From assembly GCA_964504915.1 (NCBI GenBank), contig CAZDFH010000004.1:1-64000 (forward strand): a DNA stretch of 64,000 nucleotides. Direction: 5' to 3'. Both the position numbers and the translations under genes were made by a program. The DNA is from CAJBLF01 sp964504915 (GTDB lineage Bacteria > Patescibacteriota > Gracilibacteria > Absconditabacterales > Absconditicoccaceae). This document shows, one piece after another, positions 32,092 to 42,368 of the stretch. The notes beneath the pieces were generated by a model. The model saw only the letters and a list, made by a program, of their open reading frames with translations. It was not told the DNA's origin and did not search any database. Each line of letters starts with the position of its first letter. The first letter of the stretch is position 1.

Positions 32092-32172
32092 TACCGTCGA
32101 GGGGACTTGAACCCCTACGTCTTGCGACACATGTACCTGAAACATGCATGTCTACCATTCCATCACGACGGC
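32092..32172 (-). tRNA. tRNA-Leu(CAG)
   Basis: On the minus strand the acceptor GCCGTCG pairs with CGACGGT. The anticodon arm is GCATGT-TTCAGGT-ACATGT (anticodon CAG), with a long variable arm (GTCGCAAGAC) typical of Leu and the T arm AGGGG-TTCAAGT-CCCCT. No CCA is encoded. Confidence 0.9.
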
Positions 32173-32249
32173 ATAAGTCATTTATAATTATTCTTACAAA
32201 AAAAAGATGCAGGAATGCTAATTATAAATAACTTTTATTGCTTTATTCA

Positions 32250-32483
32250 TTATTTGCCTTTCTTTTGTCGGAAGATAAGGTAGAGGATAGGAAGGATACC
32301 TGCGGTGTTGAAGATAAACAAGCAAACGAACCAGGCAAGTTGTTTTTTTGTTCCGGCCTTCCAAAGAGCGATAGCTTTCCATACCATTTCTCGAATTCCT
32401 AAGATTACGAGAAGTGCAATCATTCCTCCGCCAATAGCGTAAGGTATTGCTTGTTGTACTAGAATTGGATCTACTTGTGGCAT
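32250..32483 (-). CDS. Small membrane protein (DUF5652-like)
   Basis: The 77-aa product has two membrane segments around WKAIALWKAGTKKQLAWFVC, ending LYLIFRQKKGK. The WKAxALWxAxxxxxxxWF pattern is that of a small membrane family common in candidate-phyla bacteria (DUF5652). The start chosen is MPQVDPILVQQ; an upstream start would add 11 residues. Confidence 0.65.
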   Translation of the reverse strand: MPQVDPILVQQAIPYAIGGGMIALLVILGIREMVWKAIALWKAGTKKQLAWFVCLFIFNTAGILPILYLIFRQKKGK

Positions 32484-32568
32484 TGTATAATATAAGGGAT
32501 AAAAGATTTGAGACATGAGATTTGAGATATGAGATTTTTTCTTATGTCTGATGTCTCACTACTCATAT

Positions 32569-32985
32569 CTAAACTCCAGTGACGAAAGAAGAAAATAGTG
32601 CTATGATCATCAAGATTCCACAGATGATTCTAATCCATTTAGCGAATCATTTTACTCTTCCTGATTGAACGAAGAGTAAGATTGCTCATCGAATACTTGT
32701 CACGATAGAGAGGATACTGATGCAAAGTAGAAATGTCATTACTCGTCCAAATCGAGCACCTACACTTTGTGTATTGCTGAATATTACTAGCGTAATTACT
32801 ACTGATCCAAATATCGCTAATAGTTGTACGATAGCTGAAATCATTCTAATCACTTTAGCAAATTTCTTGTGCTTCTTGGCATCTTTTCGTAGAAGTATCG
32901 CTCATCGGATAGCACCGGCCATAAGGATAATCCCAAGCAGTGCAGCGAAGGTAGATACGGTAACTAATGGAGTAGAGGAAGTCAT
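32569..32985 (-). CDS. Hypothetical membrane protein with internal duplication
   Basis: The 138-aa product has four membrane segments in two similar halves. Each half contains an IRGAILL motif (MAGAIRGAILLRKDAKKHKK and VTSIRGAILLFVQSGRVKG) followed by FAKxIRxI. In both motifs the Gly is UGA. The duplication suggests a dimer-like fold. No family recognised. Confidence 0.6.
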
Positions 32986-33013
32986 TGAATGTATAATAAT
33001 AAGATAAAAAATA

Positions 33014-33748
33014 TTAGTGTAAAAGCATATTAAAGTACCGTGGATTACCATCTCGTCATGGGATATTGTCTTGTCCTCATTCTATGAAATATATGTGTGT
33101 CCCTGTATCGTTCCCCATAAAGAAATGGACGCTTCCACCTATTGCGTACGTACCGCAAAATCTATCTGCGTAACATAGTCCATCATCTTTGCATCGTTTT
33201 TTCATGTCTTTGCTGGCAGGATGGTCAATGACAAACTGCTGAGGCAATGGAGAAGGATTCCCCGTGAGTATACTAACAAAACAATTCGTATCTTGTCCCG
33301 AGAGAAACTGTCTTTGTATTGATTCCTTTACTGTTTCTGTAGGTATTTTATCAAATACTTCTATCCATTGTCCTTGATCATCTGGGATAGTGCTATTGAT
33401 GATGTGTACACTATTTCCGGACCTGATGATAATGTTGAAATGATTGTCATATGCTGTTTCCATCTGATCTCCATAAGCGTATAGGGAAAATGTGATTCAT
33501 AAATCTTTTGATTCGTATGTCTTGAAATATCAGGTAACGTGGATTACCTGGCTTGTGCAGTCTCCAGAATCTGTACATACCACTCAGGTTCGCTTGTGTT
33601 CAGCTGTTGGTCAATCGATGCTGATTGTGTCTGTGCCACTAGTTATGTCTCCACTGGTAATATCGATATCTATTTTTGGATTATGTCTGTCACAGCCAGT
33701 GGTAATGATGATTGCTGTCATTGCCACTATGAGTAATATTTTTTTCAT
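33014..33748 (-). CDS. Putative lipoprotein
   Basis: The 244-aa product has a lipoprotein signal (MKKILLIVAMTAIIITTGCD, lipobox T-T-G-C). The mature part has Cys pairs (CTDSGDCTSQV; CKDDGLCYADRFCGTYAIGG) and strand-rich segments. UGA codons encode Gly throughout the first third, so standard code would miss the signal. It lies 8 bases after ruvB on the same strand. Function unknown. Confidence 0.7.
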
Positions 33749-33756
33749 GTAACTTT

Positions 33757-34749
33757 TTACTCAACTAAAATTCTCCCTGATCATGATTTTTCAATCTTTC
33801 ATAATTTCAATAATAATGGCTCGACATCTTCTTCTACTGCCTTTTCATTAATTCATAATTGTACTGCAATTGCTTTGGATCACATTGGTCTATCTGCTTC
33901 GCGTAGGATTTCTAAATATTTGGCGTGAAGGGGAGTCATACCACCTTCTTCGATCTGACTGTGATGAAGAAACTCAATCCGTAGATTCTCGGTCAGTTTT
34001 AAATCCTCCGTCCCTGTCGGGCCACCTCCTTTAGCAAAGGAGGCAACACTTTTTGAATCATTATGCGTAATTACGAAGTCACGAATCTTGATACAGAGGT
34101 TGTGAATTTCTCTAGGTACTGATCACACCTTTTCTGCTAATTTTTTAACGAGATTTTCATCTATGCTGATATCGTAATGTTTCAAATATTTTTTGATCAA
34201 TGTCTCTTTCTCGGCCTGTGTATATTCCATGAAATGGAAGTGATAGACAAATCTATTTTTCATTGGCTGACTTAACGATTCAGCTTTAGTTGTTGCGCCG
34301 ATGAGTGTGAATGGATTGATCGGAATTCTCACATTTCATCACTCTGGCATGACCATATCGATGACAAAATCTTCCATTGCTATATACAGTACTTCCTCGA
34401 TATTTGGCTTGAGCCTATGGATTTCGTCGATGAAGAGGATGTCGCCAGTTTCCAAATTATTTAAAATGCTGATAATCTCTGCAGGCTTGGTAATGGCATA
34501 TCCAGTCACGGCCTTGATGTTTACATTGCCCTGCTTGGAGATAATCATCGCCATCGTCGTCTTACCAAATCCACTGGGACCGGAAAATAACATGTGGCCC
34601 ATGTTTCACTTTCTGATCTTTCCACTGCTGATTGCCGTCTGGACAATCTTCTTGATATGTTCTTGTCCAATAAAATCTTCAAAACTGTCTGGTCTCCCGT
34701 TTTGGCTTATATTCAAGAGTTTTTCGGTGTTTATCTTTTTGACTTCCAT
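33757..34749 (-). CDS. ruvB: Holliday junction helicase RuvB
   Basis: The 330-aa AAA+ motor protein has Walker A SGPSGFGKTT, Walker B DILFIDEIHRL, and sensor region LIGATTKAESL (family: GATTRaG-L). SFEDFIGQEHIKK is the N-terminal motif and KAVEEDVEPLLL the winged helix. It drives branch migration with RuvA. A 16-residue insert, SVASFAKGGGPTGTED, separates the lid from the winged helix and is coded by a short palindrome. UGA reads as Gly at several points. The downstream lipoprotein gene is 8 bases away. Confidence 0.93.
34003..34052. repeat. Palindromic element translated in frame inside ruvB
   Basis: The perfect stem CCTCCTTT-agc-AAAGGAGG (34025-34043) is preceded by CTCCGTCCCTGTCGGGCCA. 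Together they encode SVASFAKGGGPTGTED in RuvB. The CCCGACAGG core recurs in the tRNA-like units at 60 kb. GC content is clearly above the flanks. Confidence 0.75.
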
Positions 34750-34826
34750 TCGGCGTAGTGTTAGAAATAAATTGATTTAGCTTCGGAGGCACATGCAATG
34801 TGCCTTTACCCGGGAGCATTCTTGTT

Positions 34827-35249
34827 TTAATCTTTTTTATTCGCTCTCATAAATTTTGGATAATGAATACCGAGTAAGATCAAGAATAATAATGCTCGAA
34901 TAGCAGCGCCTAAGACATCAGTTTTGAACATTGCTTTTCTACCTTGGATGAGTTCTACTTTCTTGTCTGCCTTACACTTTTCTATTTGAGTTGGTGATGG
35001 CTGGACATAATTATTTGGGTTGCTTGTAGTTGGCTTTGGTATCGCGTTTGTCGCACAGCTATCAATTTCATAATATCTTTCTCCGATGATGTATTCATCG
35101 TTTGTGATGATAACTTTTTTGCCAACGGTATAGAGTAATATTCCCATAGTGATAAGCGTACCAATGACGCCGACTAATGTCATAAGAAGAAAGTAAATCT
35201 TGAGTACTGATCGTCAGTGAGATTTGGTCTGTGTCGCTTTTATTGCCAT
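34827..35249 (-). CDS. Hypothetical membrane protein
   Basis: The 140-aa product has an N-terminal membrane segment (MTLVGVIGTLITMGILLYTV), an external loop with two or three Cys (DSCATNAIPKPTTSNPNNYV, EKCKADKK) and a C-terminal membrane segment (AAIRALLFLILLGIHYPKF). UGA reads as Gly at KSHGRSV. No family recognised. Confidence 0.6.
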
Positions 35250-35412
35250 AAGGTAAGTATAAAAAAATAAAATCTATTGTTTCAAAGTGGTTACAATGTT
35301 GTTTCAACTGGTTACAAATTGTTAGATTTGTTTGCTCATTGGATACAACCTTGTGACTCTTTGTATCAATTTGTGACTATTTGTATCAATTCGTGACGAT
35401 TTGCGCCCTATT

Positions 35413-37326
35413 CTATTTGATTTCTTTGATCTGATAATATGCCTTAGTCTCACTCAACTGAAGTACTTGATATTTTTCGTTGTTTGGTAATCTAATTGCT
35501 CATTCTACTACATAGCCATTGCTTACAATAAAGCTGACTGTACCTATTTTCCCATCTGTATCTAGGCTGTATATGTCTCCGTATCGTACGAAATTATTGG
35601 AGAAATATTTATCAGTGTTGGATCTTACTATTTTGTATCTTATGCCAAATACTTCTATATATCACAATTCGAAATTGCCGTTTTCTAATAAGTTCATATC
35701 GACATATACCTTCGCTTCTTTGATATTATTTAGTCCAGTCGTTATCGTTCATGGTACTGTAGAAATGATTTCATTTTGTACTCCAGTATCATTCACATTC
35801 TGTACCATTTGATATTTTACTTTAAACCTATAGAGGAATAATGCTACCTCATATCTTGTGATAGAATTTTCGAATGTTACTAGATCGGCTGGCGATACGA
35901 TACCCATATCTTGTGCTGTCTGGAAATAATTTGTTCGTCGTGGATTTACTGTCTCATCTAGATTTTTGCCTTCAAACATTCTTACCATAGCGGTAATGAA
36001 TTGTGCTTTATTCATTGTTGCTTTTGGCAAGAAGTAACTATTGGATCATTTCATAATGTTTGCTTGGCATGATTTCTCTACATAGGTCATCAGTGATCCA
36101 TCTGCCGCATTAATATCTTTGAAGATACATTCTGTAGGTAAGGCACTATTTACTTCAACGATGAAATTGAATGTTCTACCAAAAAGATATAATATCTTGG
36201 ATGCTTGTTCTCTATTGAGAATCTCGAATGGTTTGTATCCAGCTACGCCAGTTGCATTGGTCAATCCATTGTCATTCATCCAGCTGATGGCTTCTTGTAG
36301 CTCTGGATCATTACTTACGCTAATAGAATTTGCTAGTGCGCTGAAATCGCTAATGACACCTGTACCTATTGTACCCCCTGTGGTGTTTTCTATCTGACTT
36401 ATCTTATTGAGTGCAAAGGTTCTTAAGCTATCATTGGTAACGATATTTTTTAGCCTATATATGTATATCGCTACTTCTCTTCTGCTGATCTGTTTATCAA
36501 ATAAAGTCTGATTGTTGACTGTGGTGAGTCCCAATGCTCGAGCTTTGAGATAATAATCGCCCCATCGAGGATTCTGGCTCTCAGGAGATGTTTTGCCCTC
36601 AAACATTCTAATCAATACTGCCATTATTTCTGGTCTAGTGATGCTGTTTTTTGGCATAAATTTACCATTACTTCCCTTGAAGAGTCATCGTTTGCATGTA
36701 TCCAGAATAAAGCCACTTAATGTTGGTTCGAATGTGGTGCTGTCTGCAAATGTGCAACTCTGATTTTTTTCTGTCTGTGCATACCCCAATACGGTGTAAG
36801 CCTGTCCAATAATCTTGGTCGCTTCCTCTCTGGTAAGAAAATCGTCTGGTCTGTATTCCGTTTCGTCACTATATCTAGTGAGGCCGTTCGCAAACATCCG
36901 ACTTAATGCTTGTTGAAACTCTGATCACGTCAAGAGTCATCACGTCTGTACCGTCGAAAGTCCTCCTGTGGTATTTGTTCAGGTGCTGTTTGTTCCTATA
37001 TTTGTGGTGCCCGTTCCGTAGACGATAGTTATTTTTTTGGTTATAGGATCTATGACAATCTGGAATGTCCCTGATTGAAGAAGACCAGTCGAAATTCACC
37101 CAGTATTGGTTCCTCATGTGGTCACAGTTCCCGTCGTAACGGTTCATGTGGTGGTGCTACCCGTTGTGTTGGTGCCAGTATTTATGACTCCAGTCAGTGA
37201 AGATCCTGTCGTGATGCTCCCTGTTGTGCTGGAATTACTTCAGGTGCCATCAGCATTTGTGCTGAATATGATTAGCCCTACGCTCGCTAAAACGACTAGT
37301 CCCAATACCTTTTTTTGTAGCATCAT
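35413..37326 (-). CDS. SLH-domain surface protein
   Basis: The 637-aa product has a signal/anchor (KKVLGLVVLASVGLIIFS), a Thr-Gly-rich stalk from about residue 26 to 130 (TTGSITTGSSLTG, TTGTVTTGTVTTGG) and three S-layer-homology-like units starting near residues 140, 225 and 420. Motifs include YRPDDFLTREEATKIIGQAY, KNSITRPEIMAVLIRMFEG and KATMNKAQFITAMVRMFEG. A beta-rich C-terminus follows. SLH domains bind cell-wall polymers. Many stalk glycines are UGA codons. It probably decorates the cell surface. Confidence 0.82.
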
Positions 37327-37493
37327 CTTTGTTTATATAATAAAATTATTTCTTCCTAGAGTGGAATTTATATGAATATATACAATGTAGTGACCTTTTC
37401 AACATAAAAATTGTCGTAATTTGGCTTGAAAACGACTGGCAAAAAAGTAAGACTACGCCGAAATCTTTTTATTTTTTTTGTATTGTAAAGAAA

Positions 37494-37991
37494 ATGATCC
37501 AGAAGACACTCGTAGTTTTGAAACCAGATAGCGTAAGTCGCAGTATTACCGGTGAAATTATTTCTCGCTTTGAAAGAGTAGGATTACATATCGTTGGTAT
37601 GAAGATGCTTAGTCCAGATAAAGACTTCTTGTTCCATCATTATGAGACATTGGGACAGATGATCTCTAGACGTGGACAAAAGCCATTTGATGTAACGGTG
37701 AAGATGATGATGACTGGACCTGTAATTGCTATTGTCCTAGAAGGGGTAGAGGCTGTCGAAATAGTTCGCAAAATGGTCGGTACTACTGAGCCAAAGGCAG
37801 CAGCTCCTGGTACGATCAGAGGAGATTATGCCCATATGTCATTTGGATATGCAGACAGTCAAGATATTGGAGTGCCAAATCTTATCCATGCATCTGGTAA
37901 TGTAGAAGAAGCAACTGCTGAGATCAAACACTGGTTTAAAGACTCAGAGATCTTTGATCATCTATCATTACATGCTAAGTATACTCGCTAA
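37494..37991 (+). CDS. ndk: Nucleoside diphosphate kinase
   Basis: The 165-aa product has family motifs in order: TLVVLKPDSVSR, GEIISRFERVGLHIVGMKM, GPVIAIVLEG, APGTIRGDYA and LIHASGNVEEATAEI, with the catalytic His in N-L-I-H-A-S. It transfers gamma-phosphate between NTPs and NDPs. It is about 20 residues longer than usual because of additions at FGYADSQDIGVP and the C-terminus. There are no UGA codons. It stands alone with its own upstream region. Confidence 0.95.
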   Translation: MIQKTLVVLKPDSVSRSITGEIISRFERVGLHIVGMKMLSPDKDFLFHHYETLGQMISRRGQKPFDVTVKMMMTGPVIAIVLEGVEAVEIVRKMVGTTEPKAAAPGTIRGDYAHMSFGYADSQDIGVPNLIHASGNVEEATAEIKHWFKDSEIFDHLSLHAKYTR

Positions 37992-38091
37992 CATAGAACT
38001 TAGATTGTAGATTGTAGACCGGCCTCCCATCTAAGAGCTAAGTTCTCCCATCTATGAAACATATTGTTTTAATTTATATTACTTATTTACA

Positions 38092-38319
38092 ATGAAAAAA
38101 TGAATTCATGGAAATTATTATCAGGATGTAGAAGTCTCTTGTATCTGTGGAGCTACATTCAAGATCAATACTACTGTTCCTGGACCTATCAAAGTAGAAA
38201 CTTGCTATCAATGTCATCCTGTATTCAACAAAGATAAGGTGATAAAGAAAGTAATCAAGGGTAGAATGGAGAAGTATCTCGAAAAAGAGAAGAAAATGGC
38301 TGGAATGAAAAAGAAATAG
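38092..38319 (+). CDS. rpmE: Ribosomal protein L31
   Basis: The 75-aa product has the L31 pattern MKKGIHGNYYQDVEVSCICG, then GPIKVETCYQCHPVFNKDKV. The Cys pairs CxC and CxxC are the zinc-binding form. UGA codes Gly4. The tail is basic, ending MKKK. Confidence 0.92.
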
Positions 38320-38414
38320 CAGTTTGCTTATTGATATAATTTCTGGTCCTTGAGGAAAGTCGAGGAAAATGGTGAAAAATCGAGGAAAACCGTTTATTTC
38401 CCTGGCCATCATAT

Positions 38415-39041
38415 ATGTTGAGAGAGCAGATTATCAAAAAGTATGTTACCGTAAATGATGTGCTGTATGTCATAGGACATAATGGTAGTGTTTTTTTGCG
38501 TTCCTTTCTCAAGACATTGATTTATCTGCTGGTACTATGATGACTCTATATGATGCTAGCTAATTATATCGTACGGGAATTTCTTCCTCGGATATTCGCA
38601 TTGCTTGGTATCGCATTGTTTATCAAATATATTATAGATTTTTTTGACTTATATCTGGATTCCTTATTATTGTCTAGAGAGGGGATCACGTTGTTTACTC
38701 GAGATGGACTTTTGCGTTACAAGACGGATTTTTTCTCGTGGGATACCATAGAGACTGTTTCTTATGTCCACAATAGTATCCGAGACAAAGTATTCTCAAA
38801 GTGAGACATTCTTATCAAGTTAGACCATGAGATAGAATATCCATTTGAGAATGTTAGTAGACCTCAGAAGCAGATGAGTAAAATTTTGAAATACAAAGAT
38901 CAGTTTACTACTCAACAAGCTATCCAGAGAGAAGAGATAGAAGTGACTGATGAAAAAATATCCATCCTTGCTGAAGCCCTTGGTGAAGTGGTGAAAGAAT
39001 ACCTAGATAAGAAAGATTTGGAGAAAGAAGAAGAGTATTAA
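38415..39041 (+). CDS. Membrane protein with PH-like domain
   Basis: The 208-aa product has two membrane segments at about residues 30-75, then a PH-like domain (DSLLLSREGITLFTRDGLLR, DFFSWDTIETVSYV, DILIKLDHEIEYPFENVSRP) and a helical acidic tail. It resembles the gene at 45758-46330 in layout. A GGA dinucleotide start is absent. Function unknown. Confidence 0.6.
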
Positions 39042-39145
39042 TATTGAAACATGGAAGGATGGAAAAATGGAAGGATGAAAGATTTTCATCTTTTTTATTT
39101 TTTTCGGCGCTTCGCTAGGACTTATTCTTGGCTTGATATATAATT

Positions 39146-39357
39146 GCCCTACGGGGTATTACTTTTTGGCATTGCCCCAAAAAGTAATCAAAAAAGTCTA
39201 GGCCTCGCAGTCCGCCATGTTGCTCGGCCGTTGGTTTGCTTAGTCGTATTCTGTCTTCCAGCCCTCCCTCACGGCAGACAAGTTTAAAAATACTATAATA
39301 AAATTATTGTTGCCCTGTGGCAATCATTACTGCCTTCCCGGCAACGATACGGATTGG
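39146..39357. repeat. Structured dispersed repeat, copy 2
   Basis: Nearly identical to 63252-63452 and related to 14471-14694. Hairpin ATTACTTTTTGG / CCAAAAAGTAAT (39158-39188), then CTAGGCCTCGCAGTCCGCCA, GCTCGGCCG, GGTTTGCTTAGTCG, CTCACGGCAGAC, a variable AT-rich gap, and GCCCTGTGGCAATCATTACT with TGCCTTCCCGGCA. It lies in a 337-base gap between a membrane protein gene and a nitroreductase gene. No open reading frame is conserved between copies. Confidence 0.9.
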
Positions 39358-39378
39358 TTCGCTATGTGGTTTAGCAAA

Positions 39379-40011
39379 TTATAATTCTTCAAATAATTTT
39401 TTTGTTGGCCATCTGACTTTTTTGACTTTGGCATAGCCATCATCTTTTGCTCTATATCAGAGTGCACAAGCTAGTACTGTCGTTCGTCACTCTTTTTGTA
39501 ATCCGAGTATCTTATCGTACATATCTGGTTGTATTGCTCCAAGTGGACAAGTGTCGATCTTGAGTACCGCACATGCCGTTAGCAAATTGCCTAATGCGAT
39601 GTTTGCCTGTTGCTTTAGTCGTCCATCTATCTCATTGTTGTCTTTGTATCTCTGTAGTAAAGCTTTGATCCTTTTTTTACGATCTTGTAATGCTATATTG
39701 TCAGTCCCTCTCGTTTCTTTTATTAATGCTAGAAAATTATCGATCATCTTATCGTTTATCTTGGTCGGTACTGTGAATACTACGAGGTGTGAACAATCTA
39801 GAATTTGTGGTTGCTGTTTGGAATAGGCAAATAATTCTTGTCTGGTTTTTTTATTTTTTATTATAACAAATTTCATCCATTGCAATCCAAGTGAAGTTGG
39901 AGTCAGTCTCAAAATTTCTTTGATGGTAGTCATCTGCTTCGCTGTTAGCTTTCTTTTCGCATCAAATTTCTTGGTTGCGTAGCGCCGGTTGAGAGCTCTA
40001 ATGATGTCCAT
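39379..40011 (-). CDS. NfsB-like nitroreductase / NAD(P)H oxidoreductase
   Basis: The 210-aa product has nitroreductase-family motifs: IIRALNRRYATKKFD at the start, RLTPTSLGLQWMKFVII, IALGNLLTACAVLKIDTCPL and LACALGYRAKDD near the end. These bind FMN. Two UGA codons near the C-terminus would truncate it in standard code. Confidence 0.88.
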
Positions 40012-40079
40012 TGTATATAGGTATCTAGGTAAAAGATGGAGGAACGTTGAGGAATGAAAATTGAGGAATGGAGAAACGT

Positions 40080-41300
40080 TTAGAGTAATTTCAATTCCTT
40101 TAATTTCTTTTCATACTTATCATACTCATCGCCATGTTTTTTCATGAGATATGATTTCAAAATATCTTTTCGATCCGCAAATCAGCTAGAAAGATTTTTA
40201 GCAGAGATTTCAAAATTTTCTAAGAGTTCATTGAGCTCGATAGACTCCTTCTTGAGCTTGATGTCTTTAATCTGGACGCGAAGCTCCGCACTAATATATT
40301 CATCAATATTCTGATAATCAATGGCGTCCGTCTTGATAGAGAGGGAAATATTTTTCAGTTCAGCTGGATTGTCTATGAAGGTTATTTTCCAAAAATCACT
40401 GGTAAGATTCTTTTTGTTCTCTTCTAGAATAGTTTTAATCTTTTCTTGTAAATCTGTTTCTGAAAAACTTCAGCTTCCTTGTTCGACAATAATGTATGGA
40501 TTGATATCGCTTTGCGTGGCCTCTAAATTTCTGTCCTTATACTTGAACAAAAATTTGTTTTGATTGGCTTCTAGTGGGGTAGTCGATCGTACAGAGCCAA
40601 GACAGACGTAGTTACCGTGAGCAAAACTCTGATGAAGATGTCAGGATATTAGTTTTATATTTGTCTGTTTCAAAATATCTTCGTGGAGTGCAACATCCTT
40701 GTAATTGAACTTCGACTTCTGCCCTGGGAACTTTGTATTGTTGATATAATAGTGATGGATTACCAGTAAATCTTTTTCGTTCATAATTGCTGATCGTATA
40801 TATTCATTCACTGCAGCAGAAAGTAATTCATTCTTATTTGTTGATTGTCTAAGGAGATCTATTGTTCACTGGATATTTATTGGTAACTCTGTTTTCTTGG
40901 TTTCCATGTTTTTTACATCTATGGTGTAGGGCAAAAATAAGGTTTTCTGACCTTCGATGTCGTGTGTCTGTGCTTGGGTGATGAAAAAGATTTTGCCTTG
41001 GTCGTGCGTGATACTATTCACGATCTCAAAGGCTTTCTTCGCTTCTTCAAAGACAAATGAATTACCAAGCCAGTCATGATTACCAGCCAGGATATAGAGA
41101 TATTTCCCTTCTTGTAACAATTGTAAAAAGAAATGATAGAGGGCTAATAATGCATTTCTATCATAGGAAAAATGATACACAAAATCTCCACAGAAAATAA
41201 TATGTTTTTCATCAGCGTGTTGATGTACATATGTGTCTAGTTGCTCGATGATTTTATCTTGGAAACGAGCATTGATATGAATATCTCAAATGAGTAGCAT
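40080..41300 (-). CDS. SbcD-like calcineurin-family phosphoesterase
   Basis: The 406-aa product has GDIHINARFQDK (D-x-H), IIFCGDFVYHF, LYILAGNHDWLGN, VIHHYYI and ISGHLHQSF, the metal-binding motifs of calcineurin-like phosphoesterases. A helical C-terminal domain of about 180 residues follows, as in SbcD/Mre11-type nucleases, but no SbcC gene is adjacent. UGA reads as Gly at the first motif (LIGDIH). Confidence 0.72.
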
Positions 41301-41469
41301 AGTGGTTTAGTGATTAGAAGATAATAGATGGGAGCTCTTAGCGCTTAGAACTTAGCGCTCGTCTGATGTGAATTTTAGTGAAACCCGATGAAAATTAAAG
41401 TCCGATTTTATGGCTTGATTTTTTTATTAGAGCGAATAGACTGTTTGTATTCATCCCTTTCCTTTGTCT

Positions 41470-42108
41470 ATGAAATTTAAAAGAAATTTACTTATCAATT
41501 GAGCTGTTTTCCTTCTCGTCATTGTCGTGGTCCTGTCTATAAGAGTCTTGAGCGGAGATGAAGATACCCGATTATGTACACACCAATGACGGACTAAACA
41601 TGGTAATCCTTCGGTATCGATGCCTCTGACGTGATGTCAGGCCTTTACTTCTTTATCTACATCCATGCGTGTACTTGCTGATCGAGAAAATAGTGGTTAT
41701 TTACCCAAGACCTACACCTGTGAATGAATCTGACATTTCCCAACATTGACGATCAAAGAGATTCCTCTCGCTGCGAAATCTCTGATTATCATCGTAGATG
41801 ATCCAGATGCTCCTGGTGGGACGCGATATCATTTGGTGATGGCTAATATTCCTATCGAGGCACAGACAATGGAGATCGGAGAACATGATTTCCATAAGTG
41901 ATCATCTGGGCAAAATTCTCGGTGAGAACTTGGTCGATGAGCTCCTTGTCCGCCACATGGTGTGCATAGATATATTTTCAAAGTGTATGCAGTCAAAGAA
42001 ATGCTCATTTTGTCATCTGGATTTACCACAGAGTGATTACGAGAAAAAATGCAGGGCAATATTCTTGCACAAGCGGAATTAATAGGATTATATCAGAAAG
42101 GAAAATAA
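41470..42108 (+). CDS. YbhB/PEBP-family exported protein
   Basis: The 212-aa product has an N-terminal hydrophobic segment (LLINGAVFLLVIVVVLSIRV) and a PEBP domain: IIIVDDPDAPGGTRYHLVMA and GAPCPPHGVHRYIFKVYA, the D-P-D-x-P and G-x-x-P-P-x-G-x-H-R-Y motifs. Bacterial members have no settled role. About ten UGA codons are used, for example RGELGRGAPCPP. It is probably membrane-anchored outside the cell. Confidence 0.88.
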
Positions 42109-42110
42109 TC

Positions 42111-42365
42111 TTATATTACCCAGTAATTTATAATTCCAAAAATAAGGACTATTGTGATAATCGCTGTGGTGATTAGCATGCCTATCTGTCCCGCTTCCTT
42201 GTATGCTTTCCATGAAGAATAGAATCGAAATGGCTGAGCGGCGAGATTGACTACGAGTCATCGTCCCGGATATTTTAGTCCAATGACGATATAACTTACT
42301 ATGGTAAATGTCGGTAATGCGATTTGCGTGAGTGTATTTCGAAATTTCTTACGTTGCATAGGCAT
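42111..42365 (-). CDS. Small membrane protein
   Basis: The 84-aa product has three hydrophobic segments with an LAAQPFRFYSSWKAYKEAGQ centre. The spacing and the PF-xx-Y motif recall small PQ-loop/SemiSWEET-type proteins, but the PQ pair is not clear. It starts 3 bases after the murC stop. One UGA reads as Gly. Confidence 0.55.
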
Positions 42366-42368
42366 ATA

